Translations under genes and position numbers: made by a program | The notes under the pieces: model-generated | Database searches by the model: none | Told to the model about the DNA's origin: nothing | Seen by the model: the letters and a program-made list of their open reading frames with translations, nothing else | NCBI RefSeq assembly: GCF_030769565.1 | Contig: NZ_JAVCAP010000031.1 | Span: 1-64,000, forward strand | Length of the DNA: 64,000 nt | Source: Methylophilus aquaticus | Lineage (GTDB): Bacteria; Pseudomonadota; Gammaproteobacteria; Burkholderiales; Methylophilaceae | Reading direction: 5' to 3' | Shown: positions 8,094 through 17,502 of the stretch, piece by piece | How positions within the stretch are numbered: the first letter of the stretch is position 1 | How the letters are laid out: every line of letters begins with the position of its first letter

Positions 8094-11054
8094 GTGACCG
8101 CATTCCAATTAAAAAAAATAGCCTTTACCTTAAGTTTGAGCGCAGCCTTGACAGCGCATGCCGCCGGCTTGGGGACAATGACATCCAGTTCGAAGCTGGG
8201 CGAGCCGCTTGTAGCTGAAATTGAACTGCTGGCAGTGACACCCAATGAGCTGAACAGTATTCAGGCGGCATTAGCCAGCGAGCAAGTGTATCAAGATCAG
8301 CTACTCGAAAAGCCTGCTTCTTACCCCTATATCAAAATTGAGGTGGCTAATAGCAATAAAGGCTTGCCAGTTCTCAAACTATCCAGCTCTCAACCAATTA
8401 CAGAAGCATTTCTGGATATGCTGATTCAAGTGGATTGGCCCACTGGACGATTGGTAAAAGAATACACCTTGTTGCTCGATCCTCCTGGATTGCAATCTAA
8501 TTATGTGTCTGAACCGCTTGCATTACCCACCGCACCTGCAAATAACACAGTGGTGCCAACGAGTAATCAGACAGAATCATCTGCAAAACAGGCAAATGAT
8601 CGCAAAGCCTCCGAACCTGTTCTATCGCAAGCCGAGAAAAAAACTGCTGCTGCAAGCGCTGAACTTGCAAAAGGGACTGAAAGTACAATCGCGGATCATG
8701 AAACCGAGCAGGGGGATACTTTGTACGCGATTGCACGGCAGATGCGTCCTGACAATGTAAGTGTAGAGCAAATGCTGGCTGGTCTGTATCAGGCTAATCC
8801 ACAGGCCTTTGCTGGCAAAAATATGAATCGTTTGAAAGTTGGCAAGATTCTGCGCATGCCAGATCAAGCAACGTTGGAGCACATGAGTCAGCAACAGGCC
8901 AAGGGCTTGGTCGCTGCACAGACTGCGGATTGGTTGAGTTATAAAAATAGTCTGGCAAAAGTGGTGCAGCAATCACCTGAAACCAATTCGGCAACGAATA
9001 GCCAGCAATCCTCCGGGAAAATTGGATCTGCGCAAGCCAAGCCTTTGCCACCCAAGACTGCGGCCAAAGATATACTTAAACTTTCAGCAGGTGATGAGAA
9101 GTCTTCTGCACAAGCTGACAAGTCAGCGCAAAAGGCCATGCAGGACAAGGTCAATGCTATGCAGGAGGATTTGACTGCCAAAGATCATGCTATTAAAGAA
9201 GAAAAGTCACGCACCGCTGATCTGGAAAAACAAATCGCAGACATGAAAAAATTGCTGGCGATGAAGAGCGATGCCATGGCCAAAATACAGCAAGATGCCG
9301 CGCAGGTGCAAAAATCTGCAGCGCCAGCTGAGGCTATGCCACAGGCTGAAGCACCCGCTTCAGCGCCGCAAAAGGTCTTGCCCGAGCAACCTGCTGTTAT
9401 CGATGCCACTAAATCAATCCCCGAGGCTGCAGAAGCAACTCCAGAACAGCCAGTAGAGCAGCCGTCATTTATTTTATCCTTGATTCAGCGCCTCAAGCAG
9501 ATGAATCCGGCATTGCCGTTTGCATTGGTGGCTTTGCCACTGCTTGGGTGTGCATGGTTGATCATGCGTGTGCGTCGCAAAAAACAGATGCATACCTTTG
9601 AAGAGGCGATTGTGACCTCTCCGGCAACGGAATTTCAGAATAATACGGTGTTTGGCAATACCCAGATGGCTTCCGGTGACACCTCTTTCCTGACTGACTT
9701 TTCACAAAGTGCGGTGGGAGGTATGATTGATGCGCATGATGTGGATCCGATTGCCGAAGCCGAGGTGTATATGGCTTATGGTCGCGATGCCCAGGCAGAA
9801 GAAATTCTGAGAGACGCGATTCAAAAAGACCCTAACCGTCAGGAGCTCAAGCTTAAGTTGCTTGAGATTTATCATGGCGCTGGCAATATGGCTGCATTTG
9901 AAACATTGGCCAGCGATATGTATGCAAAAGCTGGACCGAATGACCTCGCTTGGACGAAAGTTGTAGCTATGGGTCAACAGCTGGATCCTAATAATCCGCT
10001 TTATCGTGCCACAGCTCAGGCGACATCAGTGAACGGTGATGAAATTCTGGCAGACAACGCGGATGTGGCTACAAAAGAAGAGGGGTATCATCTTAATTTT
10101 GAGGCCCCATCACTTGAGTTTGCATCGTCAGCGAATGAGGTGGTGGACAGCATAACAGCGACTCCTTTTGTCTTGGCCGAAGAAACAACTCTGCAAGGTG
10201 CTGCAGAGGGTGCATTAAAGGACGATGATCTTGCAACAGTCACCTCAGAAATGGTTGACGCTGAACTTCCACTGATGGGGAGTGGCAGTTTGCCACAAGC
10301 AGAAAAGCCTTTGGAGACTATTGTCACCGAGACTTCAGTGGTCAATACCAGTAATACAATGTCTGATATCGTTTCCTTACAGGAAGAGGCAATTGGTTCA
10401 ATAGAATCATCCTTACAGCCAGATAGCCCTAATGAAGGTGCAAAAGCGAGTACGCAACCAGAGGTTTGGGGGGATGGTTTGGCCGGAGGCTTGGAAACTT
10501 TAGAGTTAAATACTGAGTCCTCAAGTAATCCTGAGAACGAGTTGACGCCTAAGTCATTGGATTTGCCTACTTTGGACTTTGATGTAGTCGATGGTCAGGA
10601 AAAAAATGATGCTTTAAATGTTGTTGGCGAAAACAATTTGTCTCCAGCTGATGCTGTATTTGAATCCTTGCCAGACTTGTCATTTGAGTTGGGAACAGCC
10701 CCTAAATCTTCCGAGTCACCTAGCCAGGACTCGTCTGCAAGCAATGGAATGACATTTGAGGAAATTAGTCTAGAAGCTGCGGAACTGCAGCTGGAGGAAG
10801 CATCCGCTGCTGGTCTCAATGAGATTGAATCCTTCCCTGAAATCTCTCTGGACGTTGCGCCAGTCGCAACGTTTGCCGAAACAGCTGTTGTTGAGGCTGA
10901 ATCTGAAGAAGTCGATACCAAGCTTGATTTGATAAAAGCATATATTGATATGGAAGATGTGATTGGAGCCAAAGAGTTGATTGAGGAAGTGCTACAAGAG
11001 GGGGGCGAGAAACAGCGCAAACGTGCCAGTGAATTGCTGACACAACTTGCATAA
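8094..11054 (+). CDS. fimV: FimV/HubP-family polar scaffold protein
   Basis: A 986-residue, acidic, single-pass inner membrane protein. The GTG at 8094 behind AAGGGTGA is preferred because it places a signal peptide directly at the start (TAFQLKKIAFTL..., cleavage after AHA). Then come the FimV N-terminal domain (GLGTMTSSSKLGEPL), a LysM-like domain around GDTLYAIARQM, a coiled coil near 370-400, a transmembrane helix (ALPFALVALPLLGCAWLIM), and a TPR-like cytoplasmic part that ends in the conserved FimV C-terminal motif (DLIKAYIDMEDVIGAKELIEE). FimV/HubP organises pilus, flagellar or chemotaxis components at the pole in other species. No pilus genes are near; the asd-fimV-truA order is conserved in betaproteobacteria. 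Confidence 0.88.
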   Translation: MTAFQLKKIAFTLSLSAALTAHAAGLGTMTSSSKLGEPLVAEIELLAVTPNELNSIQAALASEQVYQDQLLEKPASYPYIKIEVANSNKGLPVLKLSSSQPITEAFLDMLIQVDWPTGRLVKEYTLLLDPPGLQSNYVSEPLALPTAPANNTVVPTSNQTESSAKQANDRKASEPVLSQAEKKTAAASAELAKGTESTIADHETEQGDTLYAIARQMRPDNVSVEQMLAGLYQANPQAFAGKNMNRLKVGKILRMPDQATLEHMSQQQAKGLVAAQTADWLSYKNSLAKVVQQSPETNSATNSQQSSGKIGSAQAKPLPPKTAAKDILKLSAGDEKSSAQADKSAQKAMQDKVNAMQEDLTAKDHAIKEEKSRTADLEKQIADMKKLLAMKSDAMAKIQQDAAQVQKSAAPAEAMPQAEAPASAPQKVLPEQPAVIDATKSIPEAAEATPEQPVEQPSFILSLIQRLKQMNPALPFALVALPLLGCAWLIMRVRRKKQMHTFEEAIVTSPATEFQNNTVFGNTQMASGDTSFLTDFSQSAVGGMIDAHDVDPIAEAEVYMAYGRDAQAEEILRDAIQKDPNRQELKLKLLEIYHGAGNMAAFETLASDMYAKAGPNDLAWTKVVAMGQQLDPNNPLYRATAQATSVNGDEILADNADVATKEEGYHLNFEAPSLEFASSANEVVDSITATPFVLAEETTLQGAAEGALKDDDLATVTSEMVDAELPLMGSGSLPQAEKPLETIVTETSVVNTSNTMSDIVSLQEEAIGSIESSLQPDSPNEGAKASTQPEVWGDGLAGGLETLELNTESSSNPENELTPKSLDLPTLDFDVVDGQEKNDALNVVGENNLSPADAVFESLPDLSFELGTAPKSSESPSQDSSASNGMTFEEISLEAAELQLEEASAAGLNEIESFPEISLDVAPVATFAETAVVEAESEEVDTKLDLIKAYIDMEDVIGAKELIEEVLQEGGEKQRKRASELLTQLA

Positions 11055-11074
11055 TCAGCACCATGCTTTCATAC

Positions 11075-11099
11075 AAGGCCGGGAATCCCGGCCTTTTTC
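11075..11099 (+). terminator. Rho-independent terminator after fimV
   Basis: AAGGCCGGGA pairs with TCCCGGCC and is followed by TTTTT. The compact GC-rich stem 20 bp after fimV is a textbook terminator. The next gene starts only 19 bp later, so read-through or an internal promoter must supply it. Confidence 0.88.
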
Positions 11100-11117
11100 T
11101 TGTATCATACTGCCTCT

Positions 11118-11738
11118 ATGCATGTACTTGTTCCCTTGACCTTGATTCCGCAGTTGGCGATGCTGCTATCCCGGCTTCCGGCGCAGTGGGCTGCCATTAT
11201 TTGCCTGGTGGTCATTGGCTGGTTTGGTATGCAGGCATCCAATACGTTTGCACAACTTACCCGTCGTCTGCGTTGGATATGGATTTCTTTACTGCTGATC
11301 TACAGCACATTAACGCCTGGTGAGTATGTCTTTCATGATGCCGCTATATTGGGTGCGCTGACCTATGAAGGCTTGTCTGGCGGTGCGCATCAGGCATTAC
11401 ATTTATTAGCAATGCTGTCTCTTGTTGCTTTTATTTTGGCAAAATATAGTGCGGCTGAGTTGATGAGCGGATTGTATCAATGGTTGACTGCCTGGCGATT
11501 TCCCCGAAAATGGCTGGAATCTGGTGTGGTACGCACCTGTCTGGTATTACAGGCCCAAACCACTACGATCACACTGGATCCGCGTTTATGGCGCCAGTGC
11601 TTTGAGCAACCCGCAACGTTGGTCGCCTCGCAAGCACAATTACCTTTCGTGACTATGGCGCTCAGGCCATTGGGCAAAGCAGAGCAAGCCTTATTGATCA
11701 TGCAACTTTTTTTCATATGCGTGCTCCTGTTGGTCTGA
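11118..11738 (+). CDS. CbiQ/EcfT-like integral membrane protein
   Basis: A 206-residue hydrophobic protein with about five membrane segments. Its layout resembles EcfT/CbiQ transmembrane components of energy-coupling factor transporters: an early hydrophobic pair, RRLRWIWISLLLIYSTLTPGE, then LTYEGLSGGAHQALHLLAMLS, then a cytoplasmic stretch ending WRFPRKWLESGVVRT. The Ala-Arg-Gly coupling motifs of true EcfT are not obvious, and no ATPase or substrate-binding partner lies nearby. The ATG at 11118 is chosen over the TTG at 11100. Its stop overlaps the truA start (ATGA), so the two are translationally coupled. Family call is tentative; cargo unknown. Confidence 0.55.
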   Translation: MHVLVPLTLIPQLAMLLSRLPAQWAAIICLVVIGWFGMQASNTFAQLTRRLRWIWISLLLIYSTLTPGEYVFHDAAILGALTYEGLSGGAHQALHLLAMLSLVAFILAKYSAAELMSGLYQWLTAWRFPRKWLESGVVRTCLVLQAQTTTITLDPRLWRQCFEQPATLVASQAQLPFVTMALRPLGKAEQALLIMQLFFICVLLLV

Positions 11739-12514
11739 TGAAGATAGCGATTGGCGTGGAATATCATGGTGGCTGGTTTCAGGGTTGGCAAAGCCAGCCC
11801 AATCGCCAGGGCGTACAAGATCACCTGGAAGCCGCACTTGCGCAAATTGCCGGTACACAGGTGCGTTTGCATGCGGCGGGCCGCACCGACGCTGGTGTGC
11901 ATGCCTTGATGCAAGTGGCTCACTTTGAAACAACGGCCGCTCGGCCGCTCCAAGCCTGGGTGCGTGGCACAAATGCGCATTTGCCTCCCTGGGTGCGTGT
12001 GCGCTGGGCGCATCCGGTTGCGGATGATTTTCATGCAAGGTTCAGTGCGCGTGCCCGCAGTTACCAGTATGTGCTATATAACCATGCAGTGGCGCCAGCG
12101 ACGCAGCATGGCAGGGTAGGCTGGTATCATCGGCCACTGTTACTCCCTTTCATGCAGCAAGCCGCTGCCTGCTTGCTTGGCGAGCATGATTTCAGTGCTT
12201 TTCGTGCCAGTGAGTGCCAGGCAAAAACACCGGTGCGCACCATGGTCACTGCCGATGTAAGTCAGCAGGGGCTCTTTTTTATATTCAGCTTTAAGGCAAA
12301 TGCTTTTTTGCAGCATCAAATCCGCAACATGGTCGGCGCCTTGGTGTATGTCGGACAGGAAAAGCTGAGCGTGGAGGGCTTTGCTGACTTGTTGCAGCAA
12401 CAGAATCGCACGCTGTCGCCCCCCACCTTTATGCCGGATGGCTTATACTTTACTGGTGTGCAATACGATGCGCATTGGCAATTGCCGGATTGTGATCAAT
12501 CCTGGCAAGGCTGA
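11738..12514 (+). CDS. truA: tRNA pseudouridine(38-40) synthase
   Basis: TruA converts uridines 38-40 of the tRNA anticodon arm to pseudouridine. The start MKIAIGVEYHGGWFQGWQ, the catalytic segment AAGRTDAGVHALMQVAHF with its essential Asp, and FLQHQIRNMVGALV near the C-terminus identify it. Taking the ATG at 11738, which overlaps the stop codon of the upstream membrane gene, gives 258 residues, a normal length. A start at 11717 would add seven atypical residues. It leads into trpF. Confidence 0.95.
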   Translation: MKIAIGVEYHGGWFQGWQSQPNRQGVQDHLEAALAQIAGTQVRLHAAGRTDAGVHALMQVAHFETTAARPLQAWVRGTNAHLPPWVRVRWAHPVADDFHARFSARARSYQYVLYNHAVAPATQHGRVGWYHRPLLLPFMQQAAACLLGEHDFSAFRASECQAKTPVRTMVTADVSQQGLFFIFSFKANAFLQHQIRNMVGALVYVGQEKLSVEGFADLLQQQNRTLSPPTFMPDGLYFTGVQYDAHWQLPDCDQSWQG

Positions 12515-12556
12515 CGGTGTTGTATGGAGACATTTTTTACTTTGAATCAGAGGATT

Positions 12557-13201
12557 ATGCAGAGAACCCGCGTCAAAATTTGTGGCATTACCCGCAAGGA
12601 GGATGCATGGGCCGCTGTGACTGCTGGTGCAGACGCACTTGGCTTCGTTTTTTATTCGGCCAGTCCGCGGGCAGTGCAGCCACAACAGGTTCAGGGTATC
12701 GTGCAACAACTTCCGCCATTTGTTGGTAAGGTGGGCTTATTTGTCGATGCCGAAGCCGATACCGTTAAAGAGGCGATTATTACCGCTGGTCTGGATTGCT
12801 TGCAGTTTCATGGTGAAGAGTCAGCAGACTATTGTGCGCAATTTAATCTGCCTTATTACAAAGCGATCCGCGTCAAACCCGGGGCAAATTTGATACAATG
12901 CGAGTCTGAATTTGCCTCTGCAGCTGCATTGCTGCTGGATACGTGGTCAGACACGGCAGTGGGTGGTACTGGCCAAACCTTTGACTGGTCCCTGATCCCC
13001 GCAGGTTTGCAAAAACCCGTGATATTGGCAGGTGGGCTGGAGCCTGGCAATGTGCTGCAAGCAATTAAAAGGGTGCGTCCCTATGCTGTTGATGTCAGTG
13101 GTGGTGTCGAGGTGCAAAAAGGCATCAAGTCTCAACAAAAAATAGCTGCATTTATGCAGCAGGTGATGCAGTGTGATGCTGCGCGTAGCGTCGTGGTTTG
13201 A
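12557..13201 (+). CDS. trpF: Phosphoribosylanthranilate isomerase
   Basis: TrpF isomerises N-(5-phosphoribosyl)anthranilate to CdRP in tryptophan synthesis. The (beta/alpha)8 barrel is seen from the start TRVKICGITRKEDA (general base Cys) through GADALGFVFYSASPR to the catalytic Asp in LLDTW and the phosphate loops GGTGQTFDW, LAGGLEPGNV and DVSGGVE. The ATG at 12557 behind AGAGGA gives 214 residues; a start at 12524 would add eleven. It begins trpF-trpB-trpA, the usual split of the trp pathway in betaproteobacteria, with trpE/G/D/C elsewhere. Confidence 0.95.
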   Translation: MQRTRVKICGITRKEDAWAAVTAGADALGFVFYSASPRAVQPQQVQGIVQQLPPFVGKVGLFVDAEADTVKEAIITAGLDCLQFHGEESADYCAQFNLPYYKAIRVKPGANLIQCESEFASAAALLLDTWSDTAVGGTGQTFDWSLIPAGLQKPVILAGGLEPGNVLQAIKRVRPYAVDVSGGVEVQKGIKSQQKIAAFMQQVMQCDAARSVVV

Positions 13202-13227
13202 GTGATAGAGAGATAACGGAGTAAAGC

Positions 13228-14430
13228 ATGCAAGTTTATGACATGCCAGATGAGCGTGGCCACTTTGGCCCCTTTGGCGGAATTTTTGTAGCAGAGACTT
13301 TGGTAGAAGCACTGGAAGAACTGCGTGTGATGTATGAAAAATACCGTCACGACCCCGAGTTTCTTGCCGAGTTTGCTTATGATCTCAAGCACTTTGTTGG
13401 CCGCCCCAGCCCGATTTATCATGCGAAGCGCTTGTCTGACAAAATTGGAGGGGCGCAAATTTATCTCAAGCGTGAAGATCTCAATCATACTGGCGCACAC
13501 AAAGTCAATAATACGATTGGTCAGGCGCTACTGGCCAAGCGTATGGGTAAGCCTCGTGTGATTGCCGAGACCGGTGCCGGGCAACATGGTGTGGCCACTG
13601 CAACGATTGCTGCCCGCCTGGGTTTGGAGTGTGTGGTTTACATGGGGGCGGAAGATGTTAAACGCCAAGCACCAAATGTGTTCCGTATGAAGTTGCTTGG
13701 TGCCACCGTGGTGCCGGTTGAGAGTGGCTCCAAAACCCTGAAAGACGCATTGAATGAAGCCATGCGTGACTGGGTCACCAATATTTCCAATACTTTTTAC
13801 ATTATCGGCACCGTCGCCGGTCCGCATCCCTATCCGATGATGGTCCGTGATTTTCAGGCAGTGATCGGTGTGGAAGCCAAGCTGCAAATGCAGGAAATGA
13901 TCGGGCGCCAGCCGGATGCAGTCGTGGCCTGTGTGGGTGGCGGTTCCAATGCTATGGGGATTTTCTACCCTTACATTGACGTAGAAGGGGTGCGCCTTAT
14001 TGGGGTCGAAGCTGCTGGACATGGCCTTGAAACAGGTCAGCATGCAGCACCATTAACGGCCAATAGCCCCATCGGTGTGTTGCATGGCAACCGAACCTAC
14101 CTGATGCAGGATGAAGACGGCAATATCGTTGAAACCCATTCGGTGTCAGCAGGGTTGGACTATCCTGGCGTTGGCCCCGAGCATGCATGGTTAAAAGATA
14201 TCCACCGCGCTGAATACGTGGCCATTACCGATGACGAAGCGATGGCAGCTTTCCATAATCTGTGTCGTACTGAAGGCATTATTCCTGCGCTGGAATCTAG
14301 CCACGCGCTGGCACACGCTGAAAAAATGGCTAAAACCATGCCGCCTGATCAGGTGATTCTGGTCAATTTGTCCGGTCGAGGCGACAAAGACATTAACACA
14401 GTGGCCAAGTTGGCTAACATTACCCTGTAA
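13228..14430 (+). CDS. trpB: Tryptophan synthase beta chain
   Basis: TrpB condenses indole with serine using pyridoxal phosphate. The PLP lysine is Lys92 in HTGAHKVNN, the phosphate-binding loop is [10 protein letters not shown], and the family landmark [13 protein letters not shown] lies near 58-70. The 400-residue length is typical. It starts 26 bp after trpF and ends 30 bp before trpA, so the alpha2beta2 complex is made from one transcript. Confidence 0.98.
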   Translation: MQVYDMPDERGHFGPFGGIFVAETLVEALEELRVMYEKYRHDPEFLAEFAYDLKHFVGRPSPIYHAKRLSDKIGGAQIYLKREDLNHTGAHKVNNTIGQALLAKRMGKPRVIAETGAGQHGVATATIAARLGLECVVYMGAEDVKRQAPNVFRMKLLGATVVPVESGSKTLKDALNEAMRDWVTNISNTFYIIGTVAGPHPYPMMVRDFQAVIGVEAKLQMQEMIGRQPDAVVACVGGGSNAMGIFYPYIDVEGVRLIGVEAAGHGLETGQHAAPLTANSPIGVLHGNRTYLMQDEDGNIVETHSVSAGLDYPGVGPEHAWLKDIHRAEYVAITDDEAMAAFHNLCRTEGIIPALESSHALAHAEKMAKTMPPDQVILVNLSGRGDKDINTVAKLANITL

Positions 14431-14460
14431 TCCGCAAAACCAGAAAAAGAATTGTTGTTT

Positions 14461-15261
14461 ATGTCTCGTATAAAAACCGTTTTTACGCAATTGAAAGCGC
14501 AAGGCAAAAAAGCGCTGATTCCCTATATTACAGCAGGCGACCCGCATCCAGACCAGACCGTGCCATTGTTGCATGCACTGGTGGCCTCTGGCGCCGATAT
14601 GATTGAACTGGGCGTACCATTTTCTGACCCGATGGCAGATGGCCCCGTTATTCAGCGTGCCAGTGAACGTGCCCTGGTGCACAAGATGGGGTTGCGTAAA
14701 GTGCTGGCGATGGTGAAATTGTTTAGAGAGACCAACCAGCAGACGCCGGTCATCTTGATGGGATATGCCAATCCGATTGAAGCGATGGGCAGTGACCAGT
14801 TTGTGGCCTTGGCCAAGGAATCTGGCGTGGATGGTGTATTGACCGTGGATTATCCACCAGAGGAGTGCTCAGCATTTAATACGCGCTTGGCAGAAGCCGG
14901 AATGGACAGTATCTTTTTACTTTCGCCCACGACCGAACCTGAACGTACCAGTCTGATTGTGAAGCAGGCAACTGGCTTTTTGTATTATGTCTCGCTCAAA
15001 GGCGTGACCGGTGCTGGTAACCTTGACATCGTAGAGGTGAAAAGGCGTGTTACCGAAATCCGTAAAGATACAGACTTGCCAATCGGTGTTGGATTTGGCG
15101 TGAAAGACGCAGCAACCGCACGTGAGGTGGCTGCTATTGCCGACGCAGTCGTTGTGGGAAGTCGCATGGTGTTGGCAATCGAGCAATCAGACGCGCATAG
15201 CCTGATTGCCAATGTACAGTCATTAATGACAGAGTTGCGTACTGCGATTGATCAGCATTAA
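14461..15261 (+). CDS. trpA: Tryptophan synthase alpha chain
   Basis: TrpA cleaves indole-3-glycerol phosphate to indole and glyceraldehyde 3-phosphate and channels indole to TrpB. The catalytic Glu49 (in DMIELGVPFSDP) and Asp60 (in MADGPVIQRA) fall at the E. coli numbers, and the phosphate site VGFGVKD is present. The ATG at 14461 is preferred to a TTG nine bases earlier, giving 266 residues. accD follows after 36 bp. Confidence 0.97.
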   Translation: MSRIKTVFTQLKAQGKKALIPYITAGDPHPDQTVPLLHALVASGADMIELGVPFSDPMADGPVIQRASERALVHKMGLRKVLAMVKLFRETNQQTPVILMGYANPIEAMGSDQFVALAKESGVDGVLTVDYPPEECSAFNTRLAEAGMDSIFLLSPTTEPERTSLIVKQATGFLYYVSLKGVTGAGNLDIVEVKRRVTEIRKDTDLPIGVGFGVKDAATAREVAAIADAVVVGSRMVLAIEQSDAHSLIANVQSLMTELRTAIDQH

Positions 15262-15297
15262 CGATCAACCAGAACCGCATAATCCGCAGGAGTAGAA

Positions 15298-16164
15298 ATG
15301 AGTTGGTTAGATAAAATCCCCCAAAAAATCAAGCGAGCAGTGGATTCTGCTCAACGACGGAACATGCCTGAAGGCTTGTGGCATAAGTGTGATGCTTGCC
15401 AGACCGTACTCTATAGAACGGATCTCGATGAAAATCTGGAAGTATGTCCACGCTGTGGACATCATCATCGCTTGGGGGCTCGTGATCGCCTGAATGTGTT
15501 GCTTGACGAAGCAGGTCGCGTTGAAATTGGTTCAGATGTAACGCCAGTGGATGCCCTGAAGTTCAAGGACAGCAAAACTTATGCAGAGCGCATGAAAGCT
15601 GCACAGCGCGACGTAAAAGAAAAAGATGCGCTGATTGTCATGCGCGGTACTGTAGAAGCCGTCCCAGTGGTTGCCGCAGTATTCGAATTTAAATTTATGG
15701 GCGGTTCAATGGGCTCGGTGGTTGGTGAACGTTTTGTCCGTGGCGTGCAAGATGCCATTAATAATAAATCTGCATTTATCTGTATTTCTGCCAGTGGTGG
15801 TGCTCGGATGCAGGAAGGCTTGCTTTCGTTGATGCAAATGGCGAAAACCAGTGCGGCACTGACTAAGCTTTCTGAGGCTGGGTTGCCTTACATTTCAGTA
15901 TTGACTGATCCAACCATGGGGGGCGTTTCCGCCAGTTTTGCCATGCTGGGGGATGTGATTGTGGCCGAACCGAATGCCTTGATCGGGTTTGCAGGTCCGC
16001 GCGTGATTGAGCAGACTGTGCGCGAAACATTGCCAGAGGGTTTTCAGCGCGCAGAGTTTTTGTTAACGCATGGTGCCATTGACATGATTGTCGATCGGCG
16101 CGAAATGCGTACCAGATTAAGTCAGTTACTATCCAGTTTGATGAATATTAGCAAAGCGGCTTAA
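15298..16164 (+). CDS. accD: Acetyl-CoA carboxylase carboxyltransferase beta subunit
   Basis: AccD with AccA transfers the carboxyl group from biotin to acetyl-CoA, the first committed step of fatty acid synthesis. The N-terminal zinc ribbon is visible as Cys31-x2-Cys34 and Cys50-x2-Cys53, followed by the carboxyltransferase core with [11 protein letters not shown] and [12 protein letters not shown]. 288 residues is standard. The stop overlaps the folC start (TAATG). The order trpA-accD-folC-dedD-cvpA-purF resembles the E. coli accD-folC-dedD-cvpA-purF string. Confidence 0.97.
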   Translation: MSWLDKIPQKIKRAVDSAQRRNMPEGLWHKCDACQTVLYRTDLDENLEVCPRCGHHHRLGARDRLNVLLDEAGRVEIGSDVTPVDALKFKDSKTYAERMKAAQRDVKEKDALIVMRGTVEAVPVVAAVFEFKFMGGSMGSVVGERFVRGVQDAINNKSAFICISASGGARMQEGLLSLMQMAKTSAALTKLSEAGLPYISVLTDPTMGGVSASFAMLGDVIVAEPNALIGFAGPRVIEQTVRETLPEGFQRAEFLLTHGAIDMIVDRREMRTRLSQLLSSLMNISKAA

Positions 16165-17459
16165 TGCAGTCGTTAATGCCCGTGCTTCCTGCAACTGTTG
16201 AGGCTTGGCTAAGCTATATTGAGTCACTGCACCCAAAAGCCATTGAAATGGGCTTGTCCCGCGTATGTGAAGTGGCGCAGCGCCTGTACTTGCGCTACCC
16301 GTTTATGGTGGTCACCGTCGGCGGTACAAACGGTAAAGGCTCTACATGTGCCATGCTTGAGCGCATTTATATGGCCGCCGGCTACCGTGTAGGTTGTTAT
16401 ACTTCACCGCATTTAATGCACTATCAGGAGCGAGTGCGGTTTAATGGCGTTGAAATTTCTGATGCCTTGTTGTGCGAGGCCTTCAGTGCTGTTGAGCATG
16501 CGCGGGGCGATGTTGCGCTTACCTATTTTGAAATGGGCACCTTGGCGGCCTTGTGGGCCTTTGAGCAGTCGCCACTGGATGTTGTTGTTCTTGAAGTAGG
16601 ATTGGGTGGTCGGCTGGACGCGGTCAACATTGTTGACGCTGACTGCGCGATCGTGACCAATGTTGACCTTGACCATATGGAGTTTCTGGGCGATACCCGG
16701 GAAGCGATTGGTCGCGAAAAGGCCGGTATTTACCGCCAGCAGCAGGTAAGTATTTGCGGTGATCAGAATCCGCCTGCAACGCTGCTGGAATATGCTAAGC
16801 AGTTAGGAACTTCTTTGGCCAGATTTATGGTGGATTACCGGGTTGAACTGTTTGATGATCATGCACTCTATGAGGATTCTTCAGGACAATTAACGGTAGG
16901 TGCACTTAAGTTGGTGGGTGAATATCAGTGGCAAAATGTTGCAAACGTGATTTATTCAGTGCGGGCATTATCTGACCGTTTGCCTGTCAGCACTGAATCC
17001 GTACTGACTGCAATTAGTCAAACTGAAGTGACTGGCCGTTTTCAATATTGGAATCATCAACCGGATATTATTCTGGATGTTGCACACAATCCACATGCAG
17101 CACGCGCATTACTTTCGAATTTAAAGCAGTTGCGCGCGCATGGTGTTTTTATTCGTGCAGTGTTCTCTATGCTTTCTGACAAAGATATCACTAGTGTTGT
17201 GAAGGTGCTGGCTGAGGTAATCGATAGTTGGGATGTGGCAGCAATTAAGCACCCGCGGGCGGCAAGCGCAGATTTCCTTTGTGAATCCATTCGACGCGCG
17301 GTTCCCTTAGAGCGGATACAGACACATCCTGATTTGAAATCAGCATTACAGTCTGCTTATAAAAAAGCGGCAAAGAATGATAAAATTATCGTGTTTGGTT
17401 CTTTCTTTACCGTGGCAACCATTCTGGACATGAGTCATCAGGATTTGACGCAGGGGTAA
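16164..17459 (+). CDS. folC: Bifunctional folylpolyglutamate/dihydrofolate synthase
   Basis: FolC adds glutamate to dihydropteroate to make dihydrofolate and extends polyglutamate tails. The Mur-ligase-like ATP loop VGGTNGKGST (53-61 region), TSPHLMHYQERVRFNG, LEVGLGGRLDAVN and DVAHNPHA are all diagnostic. The ATG shares its A with the accD stop, showing translational coupling. 431 residues is typical. Folate-linked C1 transfer coexists here with the separate H4MPT system encoded at 38121-44389. Confidence 0.96.
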   Translation: MQSLMPVLPATVEAWLSYIESLHPKAIEMGLSRVCEVAQRLYLRYPFMVVTVGGTNGKGSTCAMLERIYMAAGYRVGCYTSPHLMHYQERVRFNGVEISDALLCEAFSAVEHARGDVALTYFEMGTLAALWAFEQSPLDVVVLEVGLGGRLDAVNIVDADCAIVTNVDLDHMEFLGDTREAIGREKAGIYRQQQVSICGDQNPPATLLEYAKQLGTSLARFMVDYRVELFDDHALYEDSSGQLTVGALKLVGEYQWQNVANVIYSVRALSDRLPVSTESVLTAISQTEVTGRFQYWNHQPDIILDVAHNPHAARALLSNLKQLRAHGVFIRAVFSMLSDKDITSVVKVLAEVIDSWDVAAIKHPRAASADFLCESIRRAVPLERIQTHPDLKSALQSAYKKAAKNDKIIVFGSFFTVATILDMSHQDLTQG

Positions 17460-17502
17460 CCTGCCTGAGACTCGGTAGAAACGAATAAAACGACACACGA
17501 TT

